The notes below the pieces were generated by a model. It was not told the DNA's origin, did not search any database, and saw nothing but the letters and a program-made list of their open reading frames with translations. The position numbers were made by a program, and so were the translations under genes. Below, one piece after another: positions 36,571-49,598 of a stretch of DNA of 64,000 bases. The DNA is from Prostheceraeus crozeri (Eukaryota > Platyhelminthes > Polycladida > Euryleptidae). Position 1 is the first letter of the stretch, and each line of letters starts with the position of its first letter. Location of the stretch: positions 682,001-746,000 of the forward strand of contig CAJQUW010009328.1 in the NCBI GenBank assembly GCA_907163375.1. The letters run 5' to 3'.

Positions 36571-36711
36571 GAATAGGAAAAGTTGAAATATCACGTAAAT
36601 AGTAGACCTTACTGGCTATAATAGCATAATAATTGTCTTAAAAATTACTTTCAACTTTCTCTGTACCCAGCAGAGACACGAAGATATGCTAGCGAGCATG
36701 TGATGGGGCAA

Positions 36712-36715
<4 letters not shown>

Positions 36716-36746
<31 letters not shown>
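36716..36746. repeat. (CA)n microsatellite
   Basis: About 31 bases of alternating CA. It is followed by about 230 bases (36747-36990) of mixed, GC-richer sequence that I do not recognise. Confidence 0.95.
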
Positions 36747-36748
<2 letters not shown>

Positions 36749-37625
36749 GCAACGCTTGCCCGATGAAGGCTAGTAACTTCTAGTGGGAGCAGTGACCCTC
36801 CCCCAGGTGGACTGACTCGAATCTTGAGGCTCGGGACCTTGTGTTCCATCGCCAGGACCGTATGTAAGTCTGATATGATCTTATGGTCTGCGTCGTACGC
36901 ACCATAACACTTGTCGGACTATGCAACTTGACCACAGTAGGCAACCATGTGAGTATGACGCATCTAACTATTGCTCAAAGCAAAACTTGACATCCGACAA
37001 GCACTCATGCAGGTTAATGATAAATAACAATGATTTCCAGTTAATAGAAGTCTTCGAATTTATGACAACTCACAGCCATTATGAATAATTCAGAACCATT
37101 TTAGACTTAAAAACTACTCTTTCACTGTATACATAACGCTAATGTGAAATCAAAAGCATTATATGAAAAAGCAAGCACTTTATGATTTATTTTTGACAAT
37201 TTGTTATCACACATTTTTATAAATGCGAATTTTGATAAGATAATTGAAAATTAGTGGAATTAAATTCTAATATCTTAATCAAATAAATGCAAATTAAAAA
37301 AAACATGCTCGGATATATTTCTACTTCACTGCTTTCTGAGTGAACTATAAAAACACGGACGTTGAACTGTTTTATGAATTGTCACACAAAACTATTTTAA
37401 ATCTAGATTATTTCAAATCCACATCTATTCATCATAATGATAATACCAATATGATGCTTTCAAGATCTGTGACACCATTATACATTGAAATCAGTCACAT
37501 TTAGAACATAATGGCTGATTACCGACTTAACATTTAGATTTTGAATACTTTTGTATAACTTTTTGTGTATCTAACCAACATCTCATTTGATAAAACACAG
37601 AGAAGGAAGGTTTTCATGGACTTAC

Positions 37626-37827
37626 TCATTCTTCGTAAGCAGTTCTATCAAATCATCGTGTTTCCGTATGAGAAGCTTGATTATGGGTTCATGATCAAAG
37701 AATGCCGCATGGTGAATGGGACTCCATCCGTCTGCATCCACTGTAATAACTGAGGCATAATTCCCAATGAGACATGCCGCAGCTTCCAATGCACCACAGC
37801 GAGCAGCTAAATGAAGTGGAGTCGGTC
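37626..37827 (-). CDS. ANKAR: ANKAR exon (second seen), ankyrin repeats
   Basis: A 202-bp exon between acceptor (tgctttccttcaacag) and donor (ATGA|GTAAGT). It encodes GPTPLHLAARCGALEAAACL as one ankyrin repeat and DGWSPIHHAAFFDHEPIIKL as the next, ending LIELLTKN. The T-P-L-H-L-A-A-x-x-G signature is complete. It joins the upstream exon as ACT G + GA, giving STGPTPLHLA, and passes GA to the next exon. The first seen ankyrin repeat in 49599-50005 runs directly into this one. Confidence 0.94.
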
Positions 37828-38242
37828 CTGTTGAAGGAAAGCAAAAATTAAAAAACAATTCAAAGCTAGGAAACAATCGTCCGACACCCATACAATCACA
37901 GAGATGAATTGTGTTGTTTCAGTGTTTGTGACGTAGAGAGAACATTAATTTGTCGGCCACAGACAGAGCTCATCCTAAACTCAATCCTAAACTCAATGAA
38001 TGAATTCTGACGAAGTGAACACCTCTCTTAGCGAGCACAAGTAGTAAATATAGATTGTGAGGATCCGATCGCTCCAAATAAAATCTCATCTCTAATTTAT
38101 TGCAGAAAAACAAGGCGATGTTCATGAGTATGTTGTCAGTACGATGCGCCGTCCAAAAGTTCACATGAAGCGTGTTCTTAGGAATGACCGGTGTAAAAAT
38201 ATATCGTGGAAGATTGAATCAGAGATTAGTACCAGACGCTCA
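37828..38242. other. ANKAR intron, nothing recognised
   Basis: Intron sequence next to the second exon; no repeat ends seen. Confidence 0.5.
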
Positions 38243-38670
38243 GAGGGGTTAGCTTGTCCATTTTAATGATAGATGGAAAGGAACCGAACGTCTGCCGGAG
38301 ATTCGATTAAATAAATTTGAATTTAATATGAATGCGTTAGCTAGTTCATCTATGTTCATTGAGTTTTCAGTCTTTGTTGAATGCAGTTGTTCCGTGTCAG
38401 CAGTGGTAACTTCAAAGTGCATATCGCTGCATGTTGTCTCTCACATTGATAGTTAAGCTATTCTTCGATGAAAATGGTTGCTCTCTAATGCCAGAAGAAG
38501 ACCCGTCAACTTGTCTGCTTGGACCAACCTGCCAACAAAGCTGGGGCAGACGTTCGGTTCCATTTTCAGACATTTACGGAGAATGCATGTGCTCCGTACA
38601 GCTGACGGTGCAAAAATTGGCAAGTTTCCCACTTAATTTAAGCCATGAACTCACAAGCTAACCCCCCCCC
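38243..38670. mobile_element. Short MITE-like inverted repeat element
   Basis: The outermost bases GGGGTTAGCTTGT occur inverted at both ends (38246 and 38665), and a subterminal block ggaaccgaacgtctgcc (about 38281) recurs inverted at about 38545. The right end has a run of nine C. About 430 bp, no coding. Target duplication not clear. Confidence 0.6.
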
Positions 38671-41196
38671 GTTGGCGTCTAGCCTAAGGAAAGTTGTAGC
38701 GATATTGCGATCCTCACCGTAAATCACAGAAATCCAATTTTCGCTTTTGTTTAAATTAGAAGGACAAGAATGAAATCCAACTGCTTGTTGAAGGTCGTTT
38801 AAGTTACTCACTGAGGCATCGATCTAGGTCAATGTTGTGTGATCTTGAAAGGCATCAAATTACAGAAACATGTTATAGTTTGCCGGTTCTTGCCTTAAGT
38901 CGTTGTAATCATCGAGATTGTTTACAAAGTATCGTTACCTAACTGAAACTTTCACAGGGCAAGATATTGGGTCAAAAGCACAGTCAGCCACTGACCACCA
39001 TCATTCTCTTGATAATGCGTTTCATGGCCACGTGTGACCCCGGAGAAATATTGTTTTCTGTCTGTATCTCAGATCTAATCCTTTAACAATAGGCCCTACA
39101 TGAACACAGTGTCAGGTTTCTATGCTGCAAACAACTGCACATGTACTGCTCAGTACCGTGAGAGGAGAGGACGCATTCATCTCCTTTATCACTATCGTGT
39201 GATCCCACTGACACGAATAAATGTCATCTCAGCATCCACGAAAACAATAACAATCCATCTCTGTGTATACGGTATAGAACGTGATGAAATATACACACAA
39301 CATAAAGCCTCAAATATTGAATGTGATATACGTAAGCGCAGTAAAATAAATGTTAAAGACTGAACTCGTTCATCTAATTCCTAAAATCTACAACATACAT
39401 GGGTTAGTATGGACGAGTAAATTATTATTGCCGGGAGGTTGCAGAACATGCTTTGGTACAGATTATCATGCCATCAACAACAAAACAACAGCACAGCTGA
39501 CTTTTAACTATCTAAATGAGAGAGATATGTCAACAATAGAATACAAATCTTGTGAAGGCAAAGCAAGTTCCACTTAACATAGTAGCCAAAATACATAACA
39601 TGAATAAACCGTTACTCGAATTTCATGCTTCATGATGATGGAATGCCATTAATGATCACACCTATAATAAATCCACCAAATTGGCAGAAGTCTCTGACAC
39701 ATCAACAACCTTCCGAACGTCTTGCAAGGCGCTCACACATACATGTAGAATATGTTCAATTTTTCTCAATGTGGGTAATGACTTTGAGCTAGATGTCTTG
39801 TCTAACAATGTGAAATATATAATTGTAGTTCGATGTTATATAAGGGTTTCCACAGAAGCTATCAGTCAATTAATAAAGATATTTGATGTAAGACAAACAA
39901 TCACAGCTAAAAATGGAAGTTGGCCAATTCAGTAATATCTAATCAGTTTCGTAATCCTCACTTTAAAAACAAGCTGTACAATACAACTTCAAGCATGCTA
40001 GACAGTCAGATAGAAAGAGAGGACTTTGAAGGACCTCCCCTCAAAGATTGTTTTAATGCAAATAAATATGTTTTTGTAATTCTATACATAGAAGCTATGA
40101 TATAAAATAGAAGTTGCGATAATTACAACATGCATCTATACAGCAATATGGATGTTGAAATATTCATGGATAAGTCAGGGGCTACATGACATTACTCAAT
40201 ATCGTTATCAATATTACTCGTATACCTCTCTATCATTGATTTCTTTCAGCGAAATAACTGAAATTCCACTATGTCTCATAATTATGCTACAGGATGAGTA
40301 TGACGCGAAGATAATCAAATGCAGACTTGTGTTGTAAATAGCAATTGTAATCAATCACATTTTTAGCCATGTAATTGAGAAGTAATTGCAATTACTTAGC
40401 ATTCAGCACTGTTAAATATACATTCAACATGTTTAGTATTAATTACTTTATTCTCTTCGATAATGCGTCACAATAACTGCTCATAATACTACGACATTGT
40501 GTTGCTATAGTCATAAATGTACCAGGGGTGACTACCGATGACTAGACGGAGTTTACTGTCAAAATCTAAATTAAGTTATCTTTTAAGTAATTGCAAAGTA
40601 ATCGAAATGTAAATGAAGATAAACGGTGTCATAGTAATTGTTATCAATCACATTTTTAAGTAATTGACACAAGTCTGACTAAATGTACTTGTTAGCGCCC
40701 AGATGATTCATTTTTAATGTGATCATTTATCGGGATATGTTCATAAAATTATTGTCATATACACTTGGAATTGTATTCTGGTCACTACTTATCAATAAGT
40801 TGAGTTTCCAGCAGTGCAGAATGCTTACAAAACCTAATGACATTGAAAATCTGCACCAAACTCGCTTTCGATTTCTTCTATTAATTTATATAAAAACTCG
40901 TTTGTTACTATGTTCTCTTGACTAATATCACGAAATAAATAACAATAAAATTCAAATAAAATATATCTATGCATCTGACTATCTATGGGTCTTACATATT
41001 TATCGATGCATTCAGACAAAAATTATTCCGTAAAAAGACGATATTTCAATGCGTAGAATATTCTATTTATGGACATTAATGGGTTTACGCAAAATTTCTT
41101 AGCATACATGCGATACTAAATGCAACACCTTGCTTTGAACATGCAACATGTGCTACATGTTAAAATCATTTACTTCGAATATCCCGTCAAATAGAA
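38671..41196. other. ANKAR intron with short AT-rich repeats
   Basis: No gene is supported. A motif atcaatcacatttttaag near a gtaattg run occurs twice in the same orientation, at about 40350-40395 and 40635-40675, within a 340-base stretch dense in gtaattg and caattac. It looks like a small repeat or decayed MITE. Confidence 0.4.
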
Positions 41197-41269
41197 GCCG
41201 CTGTACCTCAGGGGTTAGAGCACTGGTCTCGTAAACCAGGGGTCGAGAGTTCGAATCTCTCCAGCGGCT
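41197..41269 (+). tRNA. tRNA-Thr (anticodon CGT), D stem with one mismatch
   Basis: Almost the same sequence as the tRNA at 31342, but with anticodon CGT (loop CTCGTAA) and a perfect acceptor stem GCCGCTG/CAGCGGC. The D stem reads CCTC against GAGC, so the first pair is C-C; this also changes the A-box (TACCTCAGG). TTTT follows closely. Flanks are unlike those of the other tRNA, so it is not part of a longer duplication. It may be functional or a young pseudogene. Confidence 0.8.
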
Positions 41270-43091
41270 TAATTTTGCCTGTTCACCAGAAAGTTAAAAT
41301 GGTCTTAAACAAAAAATTTTCGTCATGGTTCTAGAAGTCGTGCGTGCAGCATACTTTCTCCATTCATACTCAGGGCATAATTTATTTCTGTGTTCCCAGA
41401 GCAGCAATCGGACTCTTTATAGCATAAAAAACTTGGGAAAATTGGATTAAGTCATTTCCATATGATAAAAGGTGGGAGCATGCGAGTCCTGCTGAATCAG
41501 GTAAACTTTGAATTAAATTATATTATTTAAATGAGAGATATTTTCAAGCATAATAAACAGGCCCTTACTTTGTGTCTCAGAAGAAGAAGCATCGTTGAAA
41601 CATCGCACTTTGCACCAAAATACGATGCAGAAGTGAGATTTCTCATAAATAATCATTCAGTATTTGAATTGCATTTTTTATTCATTGCATTACAATATTT
41701 TAACTGTTTTCAGCTATGCTCAATCTTCAATTATGATATTCTGAACGCTAGTCAAAGTGACTGATTCCAGTGGTGACATTGCAAGATATTACAAAATTTA
41801 TGAAAAAGTAATAGGACACATTGAGAAAGCAACGCCAACAACGGCGTCGGCTGAGAAGCATCCGCTAGGTTCGACCCCTTCATCGGAATTCGCCTGTCTA
41901 GGTGACGGAGTTGAACTAGAATGATCAGTCCAGAATCAGTCCTTAGCCGTTGTTGGATGAAAGCTTTGTATGGCTCCATATCCACGCAAATTCTCTCATC
42001 GCTGTTTCACTCATCTCTGTCAAGTATTATGATTGATTTATATAAAGTTATTGCTCTTAAAATTCAATAGTATTAATTTTATTATTAACAATAATTTCAA
42101 ATAATATTGCTCTTAAAAAGTTGCAAGCTTTTTTGACTTTTCACTTGTTTGATTTGGTTTATTCGATGTTACTATTCAAAAACATGGTCGCAGATGGTAA
42201 TGGACATTGTTCAAATAATTAAAAAAATAAAACGCATGGAATACGGAAGTCTCATGTCATTTGAATTATGTGTTTTGAAAATCTTAAGAATGGAAGTTGA
42301 CCATAAGGATATTGCAATGATTTTGGGACCTCTATGGAGGTGTAGCCTCAAGAGCGAGCAGATTTAACCTTCAATAATCGTTCCAACTTTCAATGGGCAT
42401 CCAGAATGACCGTGAAACTCAAGGTTTTCAAGAATTTTCTACTTAGGAATTGGCAATGTCAAACTTCCTCAAATTTCCAGGTTTTCTATTCAATCGTTTT
42501 CTCAATTGTTTGGGAATAATTAATTCATTGAAATCTATTAATTAATTCTTTAATTAATTAGTTAATCATTTAATTCTTTAAACATGAACGCAAGATGCAA
42601 CAAATGGCATTGATATGCTCAACAAAAACACAATAGCTCTAATAAGTATAAAACGATGCAGCCATGATTATATTAGGTTGCACTTAATCATGTGCCAACA
42701 GAATACATTGACCATGCTTCATCAACATGTGCAAAATAAGATCGAGTCAATGGAACTGCCACTGAAGTTAAGAGTTATAATGATTGAGGCATCGAAAACC
42801 AACTTTTGTTCATCATCTAAAGCTTGATACCAAAATTCAATGATTTTCAAGGTTGCTCAAGGTTTATAAGGTCGCGGACAACTTGTATTAAATCTTAAAC
42901 TCGCTGAGATGTCTGAATGATTCTGAAGTACTCATTCTCCCAACTATTCTTTGTGAAGAAAAGCATCAAACCCGATACTCTTCTGTTTTTATGATATTCA
43001 AGCTCGACTGCTGTTTTGGGACAATCTTTACAACAAAATCCAATACTTACGCATAATACGAATCATAGTATTCCGTTTCTACAACGCATTA
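41270..43091. other. ANKAR intron, nothing recognised
   Basis: AT-rich. A run of taattaatt strings at 42515-42570 is simple sequence. No supported gene. Confidence 0.5.
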
Positions 43092-43826
43092 GGACGGGAG
43101 CTAGTGACACCTTCTTCCTAAATTCGCGCACAAAGGACTTAATAGCATGCACATTTGTAGATCTTGAAACATTAAATAAAAAAATCAAATTCTTAAGTGT
43201 CACAGCCAGTCGCTTTCGGTTATAGCTAAGGTAAAATGATTCCGATTGGAATCCAATGGTAAAATTCAAGAAATATCTATGATTTGTGAAACAATTTTTC
43301 GTACATTTTCTTTTGCAGAAAAGCGACTATTTATCAGAATGCCATGAAATTTCAAACATGATTGAGTTCAGAAAATCAACTTCGATATAAAAGTTGAAGT
43401 GAGTCACATGATTCGGTATTTGATGTTTGAGAGTAAATTTCATGCTTCGACCTAATTTTGGTGATTTTACTCATTTTCTGGAGGTTCTCAAACATCAAAT
43501 ACTGAATCATGTGACTCATTTCAACTTTTATATCGAGGTTGATGTTCTGAACTCAATTATGATTCAAATTTCATGGCATTCTGATCAACAGTTTCTTTTC
43601 TGCAAAAGAAAATGTACGAAAATTGCCAAGTGTTTCACAATCCATAGACATTTCTTGAATTTTACCATTGGATTCCAATGGTAATTAGCCTTACCTATAA
43701 CGGAAAGCAACTGGCTGTGACACTCAAGAATTTGATTTTTGTATTCAGCGTTTCACGATCTACAAATCCATGATATTAATCCCTTTGTGCGCGAATTTAG
43801 GAGGAAAGTGTCAGTAGCTCCCGGAC
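43092..43826. mobile_element. Long fold-back MITE with TA target sites
   Basis: Nearly the whole 735-bp element is a hairpin: the left arm (about 43092-43425) and right arm (about 43485-43826) are inverted copies over some 340 bases. Outer ends read GGACGGGAGCTA (left) and GTCCGGGAGCTA (right, reversed), with TA immediately outside each. Landmarks present in both arms include atttcatggcattctgat-like and attcgcgcacaaagg. No coding. The TA target suggests mobilisation by a Tc1/mariner-type transposase. Confidence 0.82.
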
Positions 43827-43887
43827 TATATGTTTCAATTATCTCTCAATAATCCTGTCAGTCTTATCTCAATGCATTTCATGTTAA

Positions 43888-44048
43888 CCCTTTCGCGGCC
43901 AATGAAAGTGACATTCATTACATTTCACGAAATCACCATGACGTGCTCTACACGCACAATTTAATTATGCTCCAATGATGTCTTCCCAATCGTGGTGACA
44001 TTGAACAATTCATGTATGACTTGCTCTGCATGCATTGGTCGCGAACGG
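43888..44048. mobile_element. piggyBac-like MITE
   Basis: The left end reads TTAA|CCCTTTCGCGGCCAATG and the right end, reversed, reads CTAA|CCGTTCGCGACCAATG. TTAA targets and CCC-type ends are the piggyBac pattern; one target copy has a changed base. 161 bp. Confidence 0.65.
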
Positions 44049-44751
44049 TTAGTGATGATAAAAGAAGTTCAAAACTATTACTTCTCTTCTTCAAAATCGC
44101 ATCTCCTGAAATCTTGGATCAACATAAATTGCATCATTGTCTATATATTTGACTAACCAACATCCTAAAATGAACATCAACTTGACTGAGTAAATATGCT
44201 TGCAACAGTTTTGACAACCGACACAGCAGAACTGAAAGTAAAGACCGAACAATAAATTTTCTCACAATGCAGTGCAATTTAGCGGATTGGGATAGTGGCA
44301 TGGCATTCAGCGACATGGCAACTTGTGATAATAAATCAAAGAGGTGATATTCATTTCTGATATCATAGCAATATTGCAAATCAAAAATACCAGAACCTCT
44401 AATATTTGTGAGCAGTCTGTTACTATACAGCCAGTTGAAATATTTGAATCATCTTTGAAATGTTCAATATTCACGGTACGAAAGTCGCTTTGTATTTACA
44501 ACATTCTTCAAGAATATGTGGAGATTATCAGTATTGGATAAATAACCATGCATTGTTTTTCATAGAGGTTTCATATGGCACCCTGGCATGACAATGGAAG
44601 AGTGACGTCGCGTGTGGAATTGAGAAAAAAAATGTAATGCGAACATTTTATAAAGTATCTATATGCATCAATATTATGCTTCATTTTTGGTCATCAAATT
44701 ACAATAAGTTACCACAGAATAATTTTGCACAAATATAGCAAGAAAAATTGT

Positions 44752-46232
44752 TACGGTAACCACAGATTTAGAGAGGAACAGATAAACTGCTTTCCACAAT
44801 TCACGCTGACGGCGTTGAAGCCCGCCGATCGGTGTTTACATTGATGACAATTTGCGATAGACAGGCAAGAAATGTGTTGGTCAGAGCGGATACTTATCGC
44901 GTTGAGGCAATAATATCTCACACATTTTGACAATTTGATGATTGTGCTCATGTATGTGACATATCTGTATGTTAAGTCTATTTTGAGATAAAATGTCGAC
45001 ATGCATCATTCTACAGCCATTTTGTAGGGCTGCTTAGCGGGAATTTAAATTGGTCGTTACAGATGGTCGTTGGTCGTTACAGATGTTTACTTCAGATATC
45101 GCAATAAGTGGGCTGCGCTAAAGTTGACCTGTTACTTTTCATGATAATTCCAAAGCAATGATAACTTCATGTTGCGTTCCTCAGTGTACGAAAAGAGTAC
45201 CGAACGGCTAACGTTTTACTTCAAATCGGCAATGAAAAATTGAAAACATTCAATGATAAAGAGTTTTTGGATCAATCAATGCTGGAAACGGCTCACGAAA
45301 ACTTAACGGTCGTTCAATCAAAAATTGAAAAAAACCAGAGTAAACAGAGAAAGTTGGACAAAAAGAAAGAAATATATATGTTTTTAAAGTCCAACTCATC
45401 TTAAAATCTATCTTTTCTTAAAGGAGGATCATGATTTGAACTTTCCTGATTGTAATTATCTCAATACCGAATTTTTCTGAGTTAAATGAATAAAAACTAA
45501 AAGCTTAGTGTGTATAAATGAATTTGAATGAATATATAAATGAATTTTCCTTTCCTGGCTTTCCATAATATATTCTAATATTTGATCAACTGTTTTTCCC
45601 AATAATCATTCTGTAGATATTTTCCATTTCTATAATTTATCTGTTACCAACACTTTGTAATTTTTGTTGATTGCTCATCATCAACATCATTATCATTTGG
45701 AAAACAAATTCAGCAAATTTTGTTGATCTTTGTAAGGATCAATAATTTTTCAATAAAACAAATTTTATTTTCTTATTTTGCATGAGGTAAATCCTATACT
45801 TTCCGAAAATTTGCCGGAAAATCTTATATTTCTTATTTTTTCGATCTAGGGTCTGATCATATCTTGGATTATGGATACATCCTCATTTGAAAAAAAATCA
45901 TTGGGCGATTAATAGGAATTAAACTTAAATGTAAATGAATCAATCTAAAAGAGGTTCAATATCTTGAGTACTTTATTCACTAATTGATAAATATGTATGT
46001 GACACAATTCATGGAGTTTGCTTACTTTGTTGACAAAGAAATCATTTGACAACATGATAATGATAGTTTCTCAAGTATGTTTACCCTGCAAAAGTCATCG
46101 CTGTAATCATATCGCGATTTGTTTCTTGCCTGTCTATCGCACATCAGTGTCTCTCCCGTCCTGTGTTTACGGGCTTCACGCAGTTGTGTAAATAGTTCAT
46201 CTGTTCCCTCTCTAAATCTGTGACGGTAACAC
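44752..46232. mobile_element. P-like DNA transposon relic with THAP motif
   Basis: Inverted ends of about 140 bases: ccacagatttagagaggaac on the left and tcacagatttagagagggaac on the right (reversed), continuing to a shared gcgatagacaggcaagaaa block. Inside, from 45163 (+), the frame MITSCCVPQCTKRVPNG has the C-x-x-C start of a THAP zinc finger, followed out of frame by a lysine-rich helical stretch (about 45285-45380, LDKKKEI). THAP domains are the DNA-binding domains of P-element transposases. The catalytic part is gone. Confidence 0.6.
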
Positions 46233-48534
46233 CTTGAATGATTAAATCTTATACTTTTTGAAAAATGTTTTGTAGATGTTGATGCTTACATACATCGCAG
46301 TATTTATTGTGAGGTTAATTGCATCTTTTCCGAATTTCGTTACGCAAGGAGACTTCCTTCATTGAAAAAAGAAATAATACACTAATTCTTAGTTTATTCA
46401 AAGTATGAATGCATTGTGTAAAATAGTGGAATGATATTCAAAAAGGAGGAATGGCATAATAATTGTGAGAAACACTGTCACAGAAACTCATCTGCTCACT
46501 CATTAAAGTTTATGTCAACCTGAATTAATGCTGGCATGAAACCAGCACATAAGATTGCATTTACTTACTTATCTTACAAAGCACTAACAGATTCTGGTAA
46601 GCAAATCAAATTATTATCGTAGAAATACTAATATATGCTTCATAAATCACCTGGTTTAGATGTTGCAGTAGTCCAGTCTTCATAGTACAAAATATTTTTC
46701 AAGAATAGCAAGCATGTATACAGTAATAAGATAGGATCCACTAGTCACGTAACTTGTGTTGTTTATCGGCTACCCGATAGATAGATATATTGCATGCTGG
46801 TTATATTAGTTATAATGTTATCGATCAATCTGTCTGATGATCGCTTCGAATTATCTTTTCGATGAAATATATTCATCATTCATTACTCAAAACCATACAA
46901 AAAGATTGAAACAAAAGCTACTTTTATTAGTTGCTTGATTTATAGCAATTAAAAAAATTGAAAAAAAGTGCTAGATTAAACGTTTGCCAGATCTATATAC
47001 CTGAATTTTGCAAATGCTACAAACCGCATAATTTAAGAGTAAGCAAATTCGAATTTGTCAGTATAAAATCAACAGTCACGTTTGCTCTTGACATGAAAAC
47101 CATGTTTGATCTACTGGAGTGTGATAGCCTCAAGTATCATGGCAACTGTTCAGATGCTTTAAGAATACAATATCTATATACAGAGAGAAGCTTAGAGGTA
47201 ACAATCACTCTTAATGCAAAATCGAAGGTCAACTTGAGTTAAAGTTGAATTAAATCCTCTCTAATTAGATACAAATGAAAAGAAGTTCACTAAATTTGAA
47301 TATATAGAAATGCATTGAATCAGAAGCACGAGTGACAATTCGAACATGTATTCGGGTGGTAAAATACTATTGACAACCGAGAAATGAACAGGTGGCATTT
47401 GCAGGCCAAAACGATTGTATTACTACTGAAACTCGTTCAAAACTAGCAAAAATAAAATTCTATTCAAAATATTCAATTGATGGTCAAAAACAAGAGGTTA
47501 TTCGCTCGATATAGTAATAGTGAAAAGCACTCGTTCACTCCTCAATAATGTGTTGGTGACTAAAAATATAATAGATATTCACAACTAAATAAATTGGACA
47601 ACGCTTCGCGTCACTGACACTTCTAAGGGCCAGTTTCAGCATCAAGCATGAAAGCAATGAACAGACTTCAAATGGACTATAGCGTAGTCAGAAACTTAAG
47701 AGATCATATTCAAAATATTCTTTCTAGTAAGAAAAATGCCATTCAAGTGGAACTGCAAACTTCATTCAAGACAATTTTCAATAAAAAATGTTTGGATTTT
47801 CAAACCATCACATATTTGATAGACAGTGATAAACCTACGTCGCTGTTCACCTGCACACATGCACAAATTCTCCATAAACGGAATTTAATCATTATGAATG
47901 AAATCCGCATGTATTGACCAATAGTTCCGAATTTCTGTAATTAATTAACATCTGATACGTACTTTATTATTGATGATTAATTTCGCCATTGGCCGGTGGA
48001 ATTAAGATCAATGAAAAGAAGACATGCCAATATAATATCATCTGAATTTGACATGCCATTTGTTATAATATCCTCCTTATATTTAACCATATTGAAATGT
48101 AAACTGCGAGTATTTCAACAACAAAAATTGCTGCGTCATTATGTCATGTCCTGATATTTGTATGATGCATGCAATTATCTCAGTGATAGAGTAGCAGACT
48201 GCTCACAGAATTAGAGATCCGAGACAAAATCACTTTCAGTGAATCATCCACTGTCTAAGCATTACCTGGAGGAGGCGTTGGAGCACTTGGATCTATCCGA
48301 TGGAAAACAGGCAAAGCGTTAGCCACAAAAATCGGACTTAGATCACATTTCAAAGCAGAAACAATAATTTACTTGATGAACAAAGCTTGCTTGAAATCGT
48401 GAACAAAAAATGCATAAAATTGTTAAAATTTTCTTCGATGTCATCATCATAGCAATATCAGCACATACAGATATTATTTTTGACAATTATGAATCAGCAA
48501 TCAACAGTGATTTGAACCGTTTTAATTCTTGACG
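46233..48534. other. ANKAR intron, nothing recognised
   Basis: No gene or repeat end supported. Frames of about 90 codons at 46958-47242 and 47648-47917 have no family resemblance. Confidence 0.5.
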
Positions 48535-49262
48535 ATCAATGGTACAACGAAGGGTTCCTATCCCGTCACTATTATGTGCTACGAAGGGACCCTTTCCCGT
48601 CACTGTTGATGTGCTACGAGGGGTTCCTGTCTCGTCACTATTGATGATGCTACGAAGGTCTCTGTCCTGTCACTATTGATTATGACAAGAAGGGTTCCTG
48701 TACAGTCACTGTTGATGATGGTACGAGGGGTTCCTGTCCCGTCACTATTGATGATGCTACGAAGGGTTCCTGTCCCGTTACCATTGATGACGCAACTAAG
48801 GGTTCCTGTATAGTCACTGTTGATGACGCAACTAAGGGCTCCTGTACAGTCACTGTTGATGATGGTACGAGGGGTTCCTGTCACGTCACTATTGATGATG
48901 CTACGAAGGGCTCCTGTCCCGTCAATATTGATGACGCAACGAAGGGTTCCTGTCACGTCACTGTTGATAATGGTACGATGGGTTCCTGTCCCATCACCAT
49001 TAATGACGCAACTAAGGGTTCCTGTACAGTCACTGTTGATGACGCAACTAAGGGCTCCTGTACAGTCACTGTTGATGATGGTACGAGGGGTTCCTATCAC
49101 GTCACTGTTGATAATGGTACGAGGGGTTCCTGTCCCATCACCATTAATGACGCACCGAAGGGTTCCTGTCCCGTCAATATTGATGACGCAACGAAGGGTT
49201 CCTGTCACGTCACTGTTGATGATGGTACGAGGGGTTCCTGTCCCATCACCATTGATGCTATG
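48535..49262. repeat. 36-bp minisatellite, about 20 copies
   Basis: A tandem repeat whose unit is 36 bases (for example gttgatgatggtacgagggg followed by ttcctgtcacgtcact). Copies differ by a few bases and fall into subtypes (gatgatggtacg, gatgacgcaact). Because 36 is a multiple of three, frames stay open on both strands for up to about 200 codons and give 12-residue repeats such as INSDGTGTPRTI; I regard these as by-products. It lies in an ANKAR intron about 340 bases from the splice donor of the 49599-50005 exon. Confidence 0.95.
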
Positions 49263-49598
49263 ATCATGTGGTGACTATTGATGATCCCGTGAAAGAATCA
49301 TTCTAACTATGTTACAATGCTTCAGTCTCTTGGCTTTTGTCATTGGTGCGAAGGTCTCCAGTTCACTAAATGAAAGGATATGCAAGTCAATCAAATAAGC
49401 ACCATGATTTTTTCAGTGCACAAACATTCCAAGTTGATATTACTGTGTTTAAAGTTGTGAGCACAGGGTTGGGGATTGGTATGATTTTACACTGCTAGAA
49501 AGCGAAAGCTGTTCATATTTTAAGATAAACAAGTCATAACAATCAATTGCAATTAGAACACTCTTGATAATTGATGACAAAATTCAGAATTCTCTCAC

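Noticed and set aside
39350-40105. Decayed Penelope reverse transcriptase on the plus strand
   Set aside because: A few RT-like words only; no catalytic motif could be placed.
48180-48235. tRNA-like A-box region
   Set aside because: No B-box and no cloverleaf can be formed.
48600-49208. 202-codon repeat protein
   Set aside because: Product of a 36-bp tandem repeat that is open in frames on both strands.
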